Shown here piece by piece: positions 1 through 11,100 of a stretch of 64,000 nt of DNA. The first letter of the stretch is position 1, and each line of letters starts with the position of its first letter. The DNA comes from Zea mays (taxonomy: Eukaryota > Streptophyta > Magnoliopsida > Poales > Poaceae): the NCBI RefSeq assembly GCF_902167145.1, contig NC_050098.1, positions 81,570,207 through 81,634,206 of the forward strand, in the 5' to 3' direction. The position numbers were made by a program, and so were the translations under genes. The notes beneath the pieces are model-generated. The model was not told where the DNA came from. It saw only the letters and a list, made by a program, of their open reading frames with translations, and ran no database searches.

Positions 1-1
1 G

Positions 2-1399
2 ATAACAGAGGGTAGAGGCCCAGAGTTCACGGAGGATGAACAAGGCACGATTTGGTTCAAGAATCGGATCTGTGTTCCCGACATTGAAAGTCTTCGGGAA
101 ACTATATTGAAGGAGGCACATGATTCAGTTTATTCTATCCATCCTGGGAGTACTAAGATGTATCAGGATTTGAAGCAAAAGTATTGGTGGTATGGACTAA
201 AGAGAGATGTGGCTGCACATGTGGCTATGTGCGATGTATGCCAAAGAGTTAAGGCTGAACACCAGAGGCCAGCCGGGCTATTGCACCCACTGAAGATACC
301 TGAGTGGAAATGGGAAGAGATTGGCATGGACTTCATTGTTGGATTACCCCGCACGTCTGCTGGATATGATTCTATATGGGTGATCGTGGACAGGCTAACC
401 AAGGTAGCCCACTTTATTCCGGTGAAGACCACTTATTCAGGAGCCAAGTTGGCAGAGTTGTATATGGCACGGATTGTATGCCTACATGGTGTGCCAAAGA
501 AGATCGTGTCTGATCGAGGATCACAGTTTACCTCTCGGTATTGGAAGAAGTTACACGAGTCATTGGATACGAGATTGAATTTTAGTTCGGCTTACCATCC
601 CCAGACTGATGGGCAGACTGAGAGGACCAACCAAGTGCTGGAAGATATGTTAAGAGCTTGTGCCCTTAAGCATGGTGGAAGTTGGGATAAGAGTCTACCT
701 TATGCTGAGTTCTCATATAATAATAGCTATCAGGCTAGTTTGAAGATGTCACCGTTTGAGGCTTTGTATGGCAGAAAGTGCAGAACTCCCTTGTATTGGA
801 ATCAAACTGGTGAAAGACAATTGTTTGGACCTGAGATTATACAAGAAGCAGAGGAACAAGTTCAGCAAATAAGGGAGAATTTGAGAACTGCACAATCCAG
901 GCAGAAAAGCTATGCTGACACCCGGAGAAGACTACTTGAGTTTAAGGAGGGAGATTATGTCTATTTGAAGGTGTCACCACTCCGGGGTATGAGGAGATTT
1001 AAAGTTAAAGGAAAGTTGTCCCCTCGCTTCATTGGACCTTTCTTGATCTTAAAGCGAGTGGGAGAAGTTGCATATCAACTGGAGTTACCCAATCATCTGT
1101 CAGATGTACATGATGTGTTTCATGTGTCTCAGCTAAAGAAGTGCCTCAGGGTACCTGAGGAGCAGCTACCAATAGATGACCTTAGCATTCAAGATGATCT
1201 GACTTATGCTGAGTATCCCATCAAGATTTTGGACACTTTGACTCGAGTTACGAGGAATAAGGTTATAAAGATGTGCAAAGTGCAATGGAGCCACCACAGT
1301 GAAGATGAAGCAACTTGGGAAAGAGAAGAAGAGCTTCGTATAGATTTCCCCACCTTTTCCCTAGATCTTCTTAAATCTCGAGGACGAGATTATTTTTAA
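2..1399 (+). CDS. pol: Gypsy polyprotein C-terminus: integrase plus chromodomain-like tail (partial)
   Basis: The frame is open from base 2, so the real start is upstream; the first internal Met is at 107. Residues are counted from that Met. An HHCC zinc-binding domain (H5, H12, C42, C45) is followed by an integrase core with a DD35E triad: D75 in MDFIVGL, D136 in SDRGSQF and E172 in TERTNQ. After the core come a basic linker and an SH3-like segment (about residues 270-345). A chromodomain-like tail at about 373-415 carries the ATWERE motif. The enzyme would insert the element cDNA into chromatin, the tail guiding target choice. The frame is uninterrupted to its TAA at 1397-1399 and ends directly against the polypurine tract, as in intact Tekay elements. 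Confidence 0.9.
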   Translation: MTEGRGPEFTEDEQGTIWFKNRICVPDIESLRETILKEAHDSVYSIHPGSTKMYQDLKQKYWWYGLKRDVAAHVAMCDVCQRVKAEHQRPAGLLHPLKIPEWKWEEIGMDFIVGLPRTSAGYDSIWVIVDRLTKVAHFIPVKTTYSGAKLAELYMARIVCLHGVPKKIVSDRGSQFTSRYWKKLHESLDTRLNFSSAYHPQTDGQTERTNQVLEDMLRACALKHGGSWDKSLPYAEFSYNNSYQASLKMSPFEALYGRKCRTPLYWNQTGERQLFGPEIIQEAEEQVQQIRENLRTAQSRQKSYADTRRRLLEFKEGDYVYLKVSPLRGMRRFKVKGKLSPRFIGPFLILKRVGEVAYQLELPNHLSDVHDVFHVSQLKKCLRVPEEQLPIDDLSIQDDLTYAEYPIKILDTLTRVTRNKVIKMCKVQWSHHSEDEATWEREEELRIDFPTFSLDLLKSRGRDYF

Positions 1400-1412
1400 G
1401 GGGGGTAGGATT
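1397..1412 (+). other. K1 polypurine tract
   Basis: A purine-rich run (TAAGGGGGGTAGGATT) lies directly before the 3' LTR and overlaps the polyprotein stop codon. It would prime plus-strand DNA synthesis. L1 has a closely related tract just before its 3' LTR at 20798-20815. Confidence 0.8.
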
Positions 1413-2134
1413 TGTAATACTCAGAATTCTAAATAAAGAATATAGAGAGATCTTCTCATTTTATGTGCCTCATTTGCATCATAAAAAGAGCATACATGTT
1501 GGGAGTGATCAATTAAAACCAAAGACACTAAAATAAAAGAAAATGCATCATATTGGAGTTTATATGTTTGTGCATCAAGTAAAATAATAATATTAATGAT
1601 AATAGTATAATAATTATTGGAAGTAGAATTAAACCCTAAATTGAAACTAGGGTTTGAAAATAAGGAAAAGAGAGAAGAGAAACTACAAGGGAATAAAAAT
1701 AAGTATATATATGTATTATTCTTATACATATTAGAGGTTGGATTTATATAATTGACTCAAAAGAAACTCATAAGCAGATTCAAAATCAAATTTGGATTCA
1801 AAATAAATATGAATAAGAAAAATAGAAAATAGAAATCAAAAGAAAAGGAAATAAACCCCAACTGGGCTCACTCTAGCAATTTCGGCCCACCTAACCTAAC
1901 GAACTCACGCACGGCCCAGCTGACCTTTGCGCCGACATGTGGGCCCCGCTCGTCGGTCACGCGCACGCCCGCTTGCTCTGTATCTTACACCGACAGGTGG
2001 GCCTCGACGTTAGTCCCTCGTTGACGGGTAGACCATACCCGTCAGAATCGTCCCCAACGACTTCGCGGGGAGCTCGGCGGGGCTTGCGGCGCCATAACGA
2101 CTCCGAGCCTGGCGCAATTCTGAGCCCTCCTGGG

Positions 2135-2140
2135 TATAAA
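2135..2140 (+). promoter_or_regulatory. K1 LTR TATA box
   Basis: TATAAA in the context CTGGGTATAAAGCCGAG, at the edge of the GC-rich part of the LTR, where the R region of a Tekay-type LTR is expected to start. This is a position and motif call only. Confidence 0.5.
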
Positions 2141-4061
2141 GCCGAGCGACGCCATCCCTTATCCCCTTCCTATCCTTTATCCTCAACCTCTCGCCAGCCA
2201 CCAAATCACCATCGCGATTCTCTCGGGCCAAACTCACTGCCGTCGTGGTCCCGCGCCGTCAACACAGGGGAGGCCACGGTTGAGGGCCGGGTTGCCTTTG
2301 CGCGGTCTCTGGAGTGCGCGTGTGGATCCGTTGGGCGCAATCGAAGCTCTGTGCACCGGTAATCCTTCACCGGGATCGGAGGTCCGCCGTGCGCCGCGGC
2401 CAGGGGGTTCTTCACCGCGACTTGAGGTAATTGGTGTGCCATTACCTTCGCGTTTCACTGGTGGGTGTGTAGAATGGTTCAATTTTGGAATTGGCGCTCT
2501 ATTGCGCAGAATCGTGGGGAGTCCGGCCATGGGCCGCCTCGTTCCGGCCGATGGCGCCGCTGGTGGCCAGGGGGGTGATGGCTGTTGGGTTGCTGACTAT
2601 CGGATTCGCGATGGGTGGCTCAGATCTAGCCAGGTGTGCCGATTGGGTTGGGACAAGCGTGCGCCGTTGGATGGATGTTGGACGGCTCGGATTAGGTCTC
2701 ATATCGATTCAGCGGCACCTAACCACAACCGTTGATCCGCGATCTCGCGGCTCATGTTGGTTCTAGATTCATTAAACCGTGACCCTTGGATTCGGATCCG
2801 ATGGATTAGATCGGATACCGGTTCAATGTAATATGGTCTAATCTCGGCCCTTCAATTCTAATCGGACGGTCACGATAGGTCTGTACCCCTTCGCGGGCAC
2901 ACTTTACAGAAGAAACCTTATGATTTTACAGAATAGAACCCGTCGTCCCTAGCGACTGTGCTCTGTGTCTTGGTGTTCTTACGCCCGAGACCCCTGCACT
3001 TTTCATATTTTAGCGCCCAGTCCAGAGGAGTTTGAAAACAGAGAGATAATATCAGAAATTCATTTTTAATACAAAAACAAATCTAGAAACTTGTATAAAT
3101 CATAGAAAATCCATTTTTAGTCCAAATTTAGCCATTCCAATTTCTAAAATTTTGTAATAATATTCACTACCATTTAGTGTCTCTGTTTTGGCATGAAAAC
3201 AGTAAGAACATTAATTTAACATTTAATCCTATATTAATCACATTAAATCTTAGAAAATTCATAACTTGAATTCTATAATTCCAAATTTAGTGATTCCAGT
3301 TCCTATAATTTCATTTTAATGTGTAGATTTTTACTGTATATTTTATTCATATGTTTGGTGTGATGTTGATTTTGGCTATACCATGTATGTATTGTGTTGA
3401 TGCGAGTAGACGAGCAAGCCACTGTGGATCCTGAGGTTCAACAAGTAGAAGTAGCTGAGCAGGAGCTCATTGAAGGCAAGTTGTGCCCTTGATCACTTAC
3501 TTTTTCCAGCCATGTTCTTATTAATTTTAATGATCTGCATAGGTTAATTTTGATGGGAGCCATTATGTTACCCCAGTTTTGATTACCTCTATACCTTGTT
3601 CACCCCTGAAACATTTTTGGGTAGTACTTGCTATTGCTTTATGTGGATTGGGTATGGAGATACACTATTCATGATTATTCTGTTATTATCTTGTTATTAT
3701 TACTGTTCATGTTAAGATCATTAAATTAATGGGAACATGGAGCGACCACCCGGGAAAACAGTGCTACCACAAGGGTTTAATGGGACGCCCTTGGCTGATT
3801 AACTAGGAAAGCTAGTGGAGGGCTACCTTACCCGAAAGGGGCAAGGGCAGTAGGGGAGTGGTCAGTGTAGGGAGGTCCCTGGTTGATTTTGCTGCGATGG
3901 CGGTCAGCTAGGAACCCTGCATTGGAACTTCCTATAAACTGTAGCGGGTAGTCTGAAGCTAGTGGAACTTTGTAAAGGCCTCGTAGTGTTACCCTGCCTC
4001 GCTTCCTTGGTAGAGGTGTATGGAATTCATGACCCCTTGGCAGATGGGTAACACGGCTTGT

Positions 4062-4135
4062 GGGTAAAGATGCGCAACCTCTGCAGAGTGTAAAACTAGT
4101 ATACTAGCCGTGCTCACGGTCATGAGCGGCTCGGA
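4062..4135 (+). other. Conserved Tekay LTR motif with palindrome and hairpin
   Basis: A GGGTAAAG...CCTCTGC..AGAGT block is followed by a perfect 12-base palindrome CTAGTATACTAG (4096-4107) and a 5-bp stem GCTCA/TGAGC (4112-4116 with 4123-4127) around a 6-base loop. L1 has the same arrangement at 17021-17090 with different bases but preserved pairing. Confidence 0.6.
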
Positions 4136-4705
4136 CCCTCACATGATTAATGATGGAACCTAAATTTAATTTGACATTTGCATCGCATTTGGGATTATTT
4201 TACTATTATTGTTCTTTATTATTATTAAGGTTTGGTATTTACTTACACTTAGTAATTGCTAATAAAATGTTGACCAACTTATAAAAGCAATGCTCAGCCT
4301 CAGCCTTTACTTCATTGATTAGCCTTACACTACATGAACTCCCACCTTTGGTGAGTTCATGCCACATTATTCCCCACGAATTGTTGAGCTATGAACGTAT
4401 GTGAGCTCACTCTTGCTGTCTCACAACCCCCCCCCCCCACAGGAGAAGAACAGGTGGTTGAAGAGGAGCCGCCTAACACCGAGGAGTTCGATCTGATCTA
4501 GGTGGCGTTTCTCAGTCGACATTGGCGCCAACGATCCTTAGTTTGTTTTATATTTATCTTTATTTTGTAATAAGTCTTCCGCTATGTAATAAATACTCTG
4601 ATGATTTATGACATTTATCTCTATACACTCTGTTATTATATATGTTGTCTTCTTGGCGCATGTATGAGATGCACCCGGCTTTGTCCTTTAAAACCGGGTG
4701 TTACA

Positions 4706-6999
4706 TTATCTCCCTTGCATTTTGCCCCTAATTTCCTAGCAATTACCTTCTTATCCTTTCTACAAATTTCAAAGGAAGCATTGCAAGCATGATAAATTGT
4801 AGAAGGTTCATTAATTTTCCTAGGAACATTAGCAACATTTCTCCTAGGCATATGATGAATGACATTTCTCCTAGGCATATCTCTACTATGCACATAGGAA
4901 GAACTTGAAGCAAACATTGCATTTGAATCATAAGCATTACAACTCCTATCATGATGAACATTTCTAGAAAATTTCCTATCATAAATAAATGCATGATTCT
5001 TTTGAGCGCTATTAGCCATAGGGGCCTTCCCTTTCTCCTTGGTGGAGATGGGAGCCTTATGACTTGTTAAGTTCTTGGCTTCCTTCTTAAAGCCAAGCCC
5101 ATCCTTAATTGAGGGGTGTCTACCAATAGTGTAGGCATCCCTTGCAAATTTTAGTTTGTCAAATTCACTCTTGCTAGTCTTAAGTTGGGCATTAAGACTA
5201 GCCACTTCATCATTTAACTTTGCAATAGAAACTAGGTGTTCACTACAAGCATCAACATTAAAATCTTTACACCTATTGCAAATCACAACATGTTCTACAC
5301 AAGAGTTAGATCTATTTGCTACTTCTAGTTTAGCATTTAAATCATCATTAACACTTTTTAAACTAGAAATTGTCTCATGGCAAGTAGATAATTCACAAGA
5401 AAGCATTTCATTCCTTTTAACCTCTAAAGCAAGAGATTTTTGTGCCTCTACAAATTTATCATGTTCTTCATACAAAAGATCCTCTTGCTTTTCTAACAAT
5501 CTATTCTTATCATTCAAAGCATCAATCAATTCATTAATCTTACCAATTTTAGTTCTATCTAAGCCCTTGAACAAACTAGAGTAATCTATTTCATCATCGC
5601 TAGATTCATCATCACTAGAAGAAGCGTAAGTAGACTTTCGAGTACATACCTTCTTCTCCTTCGCCATGAGGCATGTGTGACGCTCGTTGGGGAAGAGGGA
5701 TGATTTGTTGAAGGCTGATGCGGCGAGTCCTTCGTTGTCGGAGTCGGACGACGAGCAATCCGAGTCCCACTCCTTGTCAAGGTGTGCCTCGCCCTTAGCC
5801 TTCTTGTAGGCCTTCTTCTTTTCCCTCTTCTTATCTTGTTCCTGGGCACTATCATTATCGGGACAATTAGCGATAAAATGACCAATCTTACCGCACTTGA
5901 AGCAGGAGCGCTTTCCCTTCGTCTTGTTCTTTTTGGGATGCTCCTTGAGGCCCTTTAGCGTCGTCTTGAAGCGCTTGATGATGAGGGCCATCTCTTCCTC
6001 ATTTAGCCCCGCCGCTTCAACTTGCGCCACCTTGCTAGGTAGCGCCTCCTTGCTACTCGTTGCCTTGAGAGCAATGGCTTGAGGCTCATGAATTAGACCA
6101 TTCAACGCCTCATCGACTTATCTTGCCTCCTTGATCATCATCCGCCCACTTACGAACTTTCCAAGTATTTCTTCGGGCGACATCTTGGTGTACCTAGGAT
6201 TCTCATGAATATTGTTTACAAGATGTGGATCAAGGACAGTGAAAGACCTTAGCATTAGGCGGACGACGTCGTGGTCCGTCCATCGCGTGCTTCCATAACT
6301 CCTTATTTTGTTGACGAGGGTCTTGAGCCTGTTGTATATTTGGGTTGGCTCCTCCCCCCTGATCATTGCGAATCTCCCAAGTTCGCCTTCCACCAACTCC
6401 ATCTTGGTGAGCATGGTGACGTCATTTCCCTCATGAGAGATCCTGAGGGTGTCCCATATCTGCTTGGCGTTATCCAAGCCGCTCACCTTATGGTACTCAT
6501 CCCTGCACAATGAGGCTAACAACACAGTAGTAGCTTGTGCATTTTTATGAATCTGTTCATTGATAAACAAAGGACTATCCGTGCTATCAAATTGCATTCC
6601 ATTTTCTACTATCTCCCATATACTTGGATGGAGAGAGAACAAGTGACTACGCATTTTGTGACTCCAAAATCCGTAGTCCTCCCCATCAAAGTGTGGAGGT
6701 TTGCCAAGAGGAATGGAAGGCAAATGTGCATTTGAACTATGCGGAATACGAGAGTAATCAAAAGAGAAGTTTGAATTAACCGTCTTCTTTTTCTCAGAGT
6801 CGTTGTCGTCCTTTTGGGAAGAGGAAGATTCGTCGCTGTCGTAGTAGACTATCTCCTTGATGCGCCTTGTTTTCTTCTTCTTCCCGTCTTTTCTTTTGTG
6901 GCCCGAGCCCGAGTCAGTAGGCTTGTCATCTTTCGGCTCATTGACGAAGGACTCCTTCTCCTTATCATTGACCACCATCCCCTTGCCCTTAGGATCCAT
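4706..6999 (-). pseudogene. gag: C1 gag (capsid and nucleocapsid), truncated by K1
   Basis: The reading frame starts at the Met at 6999 (MDPKGKGM) after the primer site. A lysine- and serine-rich start is followed by a UBN2-type gag domain (about residues 85-290). A CX2CX4HX4C zinc knuckle (CFKCGKIGHFIANC) is at about 5904-5863, and acidic and coiled-coil segments follow. One in-frame TAA at 6118-6120 sits where the related copy C3 has Tyr; the frame is otherwise continuous on both sides of it. At 4706 it runs into K1, so the last residues of the open frame are encoded by Tekay LTR sequence. The protein would form the virus-like particle and bind element RNA. Confidence 0.88.
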
Positions 7000-7033
7000 C
7001 TCTTTGGGCGATTAGTCCCTTCGTGAAGAGAAC

Positions 7034-7048
7034 GACTCTGATACTAAT
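7034..7048 (-). other. C1 primer-binding site
   Basis: Read on the minus strand it is TTAGTATCAGAGTCG, directly inside the LTR. This is a slightly altered copy of the TGGTATCAGAGC complement of plant initiator-Met tRNA used by copia elements. Confidence 0.7.
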
Positions 7049-7638
7049 TGAGAGCACCTAGAGGGGGGTGAATAGGTTATCCTGTAAAAACTTGAAACTT
7101 AATCCACAAATCTTGATTAGGAGTTAGCACAGTAAAGCCAAGTGGCTAGAGAGGAGTTCTTGCAAAACACAATAACCACAAGAAGATCAACACAGATAGG
7201 CACAGTGGTTTATCCCGTGGTTCGGCCAAGTCCAACACTTGTCTACTCCACGTTCGTTGTGGCGTCCCAACGGACGAGGGTTGCACTCAACCCCTCTCAA
7301 GCGGTCCAAAGACCCACTTGAATACCATGGTATTTTGCTTTGTTTACTATATCCCGCTTGCGAGGAATCTCCACAACTTGGAGCCTCTCGCCCTTACAAT
7401 TTGATGTTCACAAAGAAGCACGGAGTAAGGATGGGATGAGCAACGCACACAAGACACAAAATCAGAGCACAACACGCACACAAGTCACAACTCGAGCTCA
7501 CAACACAACACAAAGAGTTCTCTACTCAACTAGAGCTCTAGTTGCTATCACAAAGAATCGAATGCGCGGAATTTGAGTCTTGGTGCTTAGGAATGCTTAA
7601 AGAATGCTTGGTGTCCTCCTCCATGCGCCTAGGGGTCC

Positions 7639-7646
7639 CTTTTATA
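7639..7646 (-). promoter_or_regulatory. C1 LTR TATA box
   Basis: TATAAAAG read on the minus strand, downstream of the palindrome cluster in element orientation. C3 has TATAAAAGG at the matching place (43079-43087). Confidence 0.6.
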
Positions 7647-7711
7647 TCCCCAAGGCAGCTAGGAGCCGTTGAGAGCATCCTAGGAAGGCAATTCTTGTCT
7701 TCTGTCGCCTG

Positions 7712-8025
7712 GCGCACCGGACATTGTCCGGTGCAAATTTCTTTCCTATTCTGGCGCAGCCGACCGTTGAAGATCCAGAGCCGTTGGCGCACCGGACACT
7801 GTCCGGTGCACACCGGACAGTCCGGTGCCCCCTTCTGACCGTTGGCTCTGCCACACGTCGCGCGTGGATTACGCGGCCGACCGTTGGCCAGGCTGACTGT
7901 TGGCTCACCGGACAGTCCGGTGATTTATAGTCGTACGCCGCCGACGAAACCCGAGAGCAGCCAGTTCGTCAGAGCCAGCCTGGCGCACCGGACACTATTC
8001 GGTGCATCACCGGACAGTCCGATGC
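7712..8025 (-). repeat. Sirevirus LTR palindrome cluster in C1
   Basis: At least five copies of the motif CACCGGAC(N)GTCCGGTG, often in head-to-head pairs, at about 7714, 7791, 7810, 7909 and 7984. They lie in the region upstream of the TATA box, where cis-regulatory sites of Sireviruses are expected. Related clusters are in C2, C3 and, decayed, C4. Confidence 0.8.
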
Positions 8026-8195
8026 ACCCAGACTGCGCAGAGTCTTGGCTGCTCAGCCAAGTCTTTTCCAAATTGGTCTTTTCCTATTTCTAGCACTTAG
8101 ACAAGTCTTTGGCATAATTTATCACTTAAGCACTTGTGTTGGACACTTAATCACTAAAATACTTAGAAATGGCCCAAGGGCACATTTCCCTTTCA

Positions 8196-11100
8196 TTAAC
8201 CCTTGCATATGTCAACCATTCCCACGGATCCACCACTACATGAACTGGTTCGCGCTACCCGGGAGCACATTACCCTACCATTCAACTTCTTGCCAGGAGG
8301 GTAACTGCTACTCCCACCATCTCCCACCCCCAGTGCGCGGTTGTCTTTTCACGTAGGGAATAGCCGGGTTCAGGCTTGCCCATGATGAGGTATGTGGTCA
8401 GTTAAAAGGTCCTAGATCATCAGACCAACAATCGATACGGTCCTTAATCGACACAGACGGGCAACCTTTCCTGCTCAACGTCTAGTCCTATTTTAAACTA
8501 TTTCAAAACTTTGGCGCCTGACAGAGGGGCCATGTCTGGATAATGAATTTATCAACGTCTTGATGCCTTCATTATCCCAAGCCCATTTTCTTGTTTGTAA
8601 AAACATGAGTCATAGATCAAAAACATTTTTCTTAGTCTATCAGCATGACTAAGCATTTCTAGCTTTTATAAAACAGGTGACAAGGTATGGTAATCAATCT
8701 TTCAAGGATGGTAATGCATCAAGTGTTTAATCAATCAACTCCTATTACCTAATGCAGCATATAAGTGATAAAATTTTGTAAACACAAGGGAGGTGGCAAA
8801 TGCACCGGAGCTTGCCTTGTTGCAGAAAAGATCCAAAGTCCTTCTATCACAATAACCAGTTAGATGGAACCAACCACTAGGTCTACAACACTGGAGCAGA
8901 CTCCTCTTCAGGAACCACTTCTTCTTGAATTTCAACTTCCTTTTCTAGGATCTCTACACGAAATGATATGAATATGAATGCTTATGCTTTGATTATGATG
9001 CTATGATGGAATGAACACACATGCTTAATAAAGAACCTAAAACAATAGAATCCTAGTTACTACCCCAACTCGATTACTAAGGCTTTTTAAGCAAACAACA
9101 TTTGCCTTGGATCAAGGCCAGAGCTCTATGGACCTCACTCAACCACAAAAGGACACCAAATTCATCTACTCACTTTTGCTAATTATTTAGGACTTCTTAT
9201 ATAAAAGAAAAGATGTTGTTTAATTAAATTGAAGTTGGCTAACTAAGCGAACAGACTCCCAACATAACCAACTTTTTGGGTAAGCTAAACTACCTGCACA
9301 AAGCATGCTCATAAATTATCATCATTTTTGGGAGCTACATTTTCATTTCTATAACTTAAACAAGCGTTATTGAGTTAACTCTAATTAAGACCTAAACACA
9401 AAAGTTATTGTTCATGTCTAATCAATATTTTTAACGTGTAGAGCAAAGTTTTCTGAAGCTACCCAAACTGATTTCACTTTTTTTTAGAATTTTCTACTGT
9501 GTTTTCTAATTCCCAGCAAAATCTGAAACTAAAAAGAAAAATCCAAAACTCTTTTCTATAAAACCCCCTGGCTTCTTCTATCATCACCCAAGCACCCTTT
9601 TCTCCACACGGACATACAAGATGCAGCAATGGTGGCCGCCAGGCCCTAGCAGCACGCTCCCAACCGGACTCCATCAAACACATGACAAGCGACCCACCTC
9701 CCGCAAACGCCATACCCCATCACTCCCACATCGAGCCCAAGGACCATTCCAGCCTCACCTATACCACAGACGCTGGCCTGGAGGGTGGAGGCACGAGCGC
9801 GACGAGGACGCTGGGAGCTGCGGCCTGTCATCAACTCGCCCACCAGCTTGAGGACACCCATGGCGAGATCAGGGTGGTGGCCAAGGTGCTAGGGAGCCAC
9901 AGCGAAGGGGAGGGGACTGGTGCCGAGTGCAGCTGCCGCTTCGGTGGCTACGTGCAAGCGGCTGCAAGTGATATGGAGCAGGAAAGTGCGCCTAAGAATG
10001 AACGTGTTGGGCAAGTGAGAAGAGTAGCATTCACAGGAGGAGGCTAACGGCCAGGAGATGGAGACGTATGGGAGAGGCTTCCAGGGAGCACAGCATAAGG
10101 AACAGATAGGCTTGTTCGGTTAGCTCTCAATCCATGTGGATTGAGTGAGATTGGATGGGTATGAATCCCAAACAAGTCAAACTTCTTAAGAATTTTTTTC
10201 AATCCCATCCAATCCATGTGTATTGGGAATAACCGAACAAGGTCTAACGTGGTTTGGAGATAAGGATGGCTGGGATAATGACAGAGAGTGAGCAGTGTAT
10301 GCGCGCAACATCAACTATGGCTGAACAACACCAAATATTTACGTGGCCTGCACACAGAAGGTTGCTACCCTCCCCACACAAAGGCTGAGATCGAGAAGGT
10401 GCAGGGGGGTGCATTCGGCCCCAAGCTATCTGTGCCACGCCAGCTACTACGTGTCCATCCAAGGATCAATAGCAGCTGATAAGAACGACGCACGAAAAAA
10501 ATCGCGGACTAAGAATAACCATCGAGTCACTTGACTCAGATAATTGAGACGATCTGGGGTTTTCCTCATTTACCACCTTTTTAATCATCTACCTACACTA
10601 CAGCTCTAATTGACACAAGTAAAACACCATAGGCGTGGAGATTCTCTCTTCAGTCCAAAACTGAACCAGCTTTAGTCATCTAAACAATGTTCAGTTCATC
10701 ACATGCCTGACAGATCGATTTAGAGCAAGGTTTTCTCCCAATCCAAAATAAGAACAAGGAGATCCTTTCTAAAAGAAAATGTTCCCCAACATTAGATCTT
10801 CAAGCTTGATATAATGATCGACCATCAAAAGTTCAAGAGCTAAGAGTTAGAAGGGTCCAAAAGTTGAAAGGAATTCAGCAAAATTGAATCACATTTCAGA
10901 TTCCCAAAACTGAACTCTGCACTAAACTAAAACCCCACCTTTAACCCCTTTGATCCTCACTAGTGCAAGCAATACATGCCAATCTTAGTTAACAAAGATT
11001 GTTCCCAACACATAGATTTAAATGTTTGCTGCAGCAGCCTTAGGTCAAAGATTTATGGATCAATAGTTATGGTGCTTCAAAATGGGGTGAAAATACAAGA

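Larger units (their letters stand above)
1..4705 (+). mobile_element. K1: Tekay-like Ty3/gypsy chromovirus, 3' part
   Basis: The 3' end of a gypsy LTR retrotransposon whose 5' half lies left of the window. In order it holds the end of the polyprotein (integrase with a chromodomain-like tail), a polypurine tract and a 3.3 kb LTR with TG...CA ends. The long LTR, the TGTAATAC start, the GTGTTACA end and the integrase tail fit the Tekay/Del lineage of chromoviruses; this is a family inference. It sits inside the gag gene of the minus-strand Sirevirus C1. The five bases after the LTR (TTATC, 4706-4710) should be the target-site duplication, but the left copy is outside the window. Confidence 0.85.
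1413..4705 (+). repeat. K1 3' LTR (3,293 bp)
   Basis: It begins TGTAATAC after the polypurine tract and ends GTGTTACA. The first 450 bp are AT-rich. A GC-rich stretch at about 1,900-2,750 contains a TATA box and several chance open frames, which I do not call genes. A 12-base C run is at 4427-4438. The stretch 3,730-4,140 resembles part of the LTR of L1. No second copy is present in the window, so the insertion cannot be dated. Confidence 0.85.
4706..8195 (-). mobile_element. C1: Sirevirus (Ty1/copia), 5' part, minus strand
   Basis: The 5' LTR, primer-binding site and most of gag of a copia element read right to left. Its pol and 3' LTR lie beyond the left edge, on the far side of K1. The UBN2-type gag with a CCHC knuckle, the TTGGTATC-type primer site and the repeated CACCGGAC...GTCCGGTG palindromes in the LTR are typical of maize Sireviruses. 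It is inserted in S1; the five bases after its outer end are TTAAC (8196-8200). Confidence 0.88.
7049..8195 (-). repeat. C1 5' LTR (1,147 bp)
   Basis: On the minus strand it starts TGAAAGGGAAATGTGCCC and ends just before the primer site. A TATA box (TATAAAAG) lies on the minus strand at 7646-7639. Several CACCGGACA/GTCCGGTG palindromes lie upstream of that TATA box. C3 has a related LTR. Confidence 0.88.

Noticed and set aside
1937..2766. Open frames in the GC-rich part of the K1 LTR
   Set aside because: Overlapping frames on both strands around the TATA box of an LTR; no domain.
4427..4438. A 12-base C run as a possible functional site
   Set aside because: Simple homopolymer in an LTR; may vary or be a sequencing artefact.
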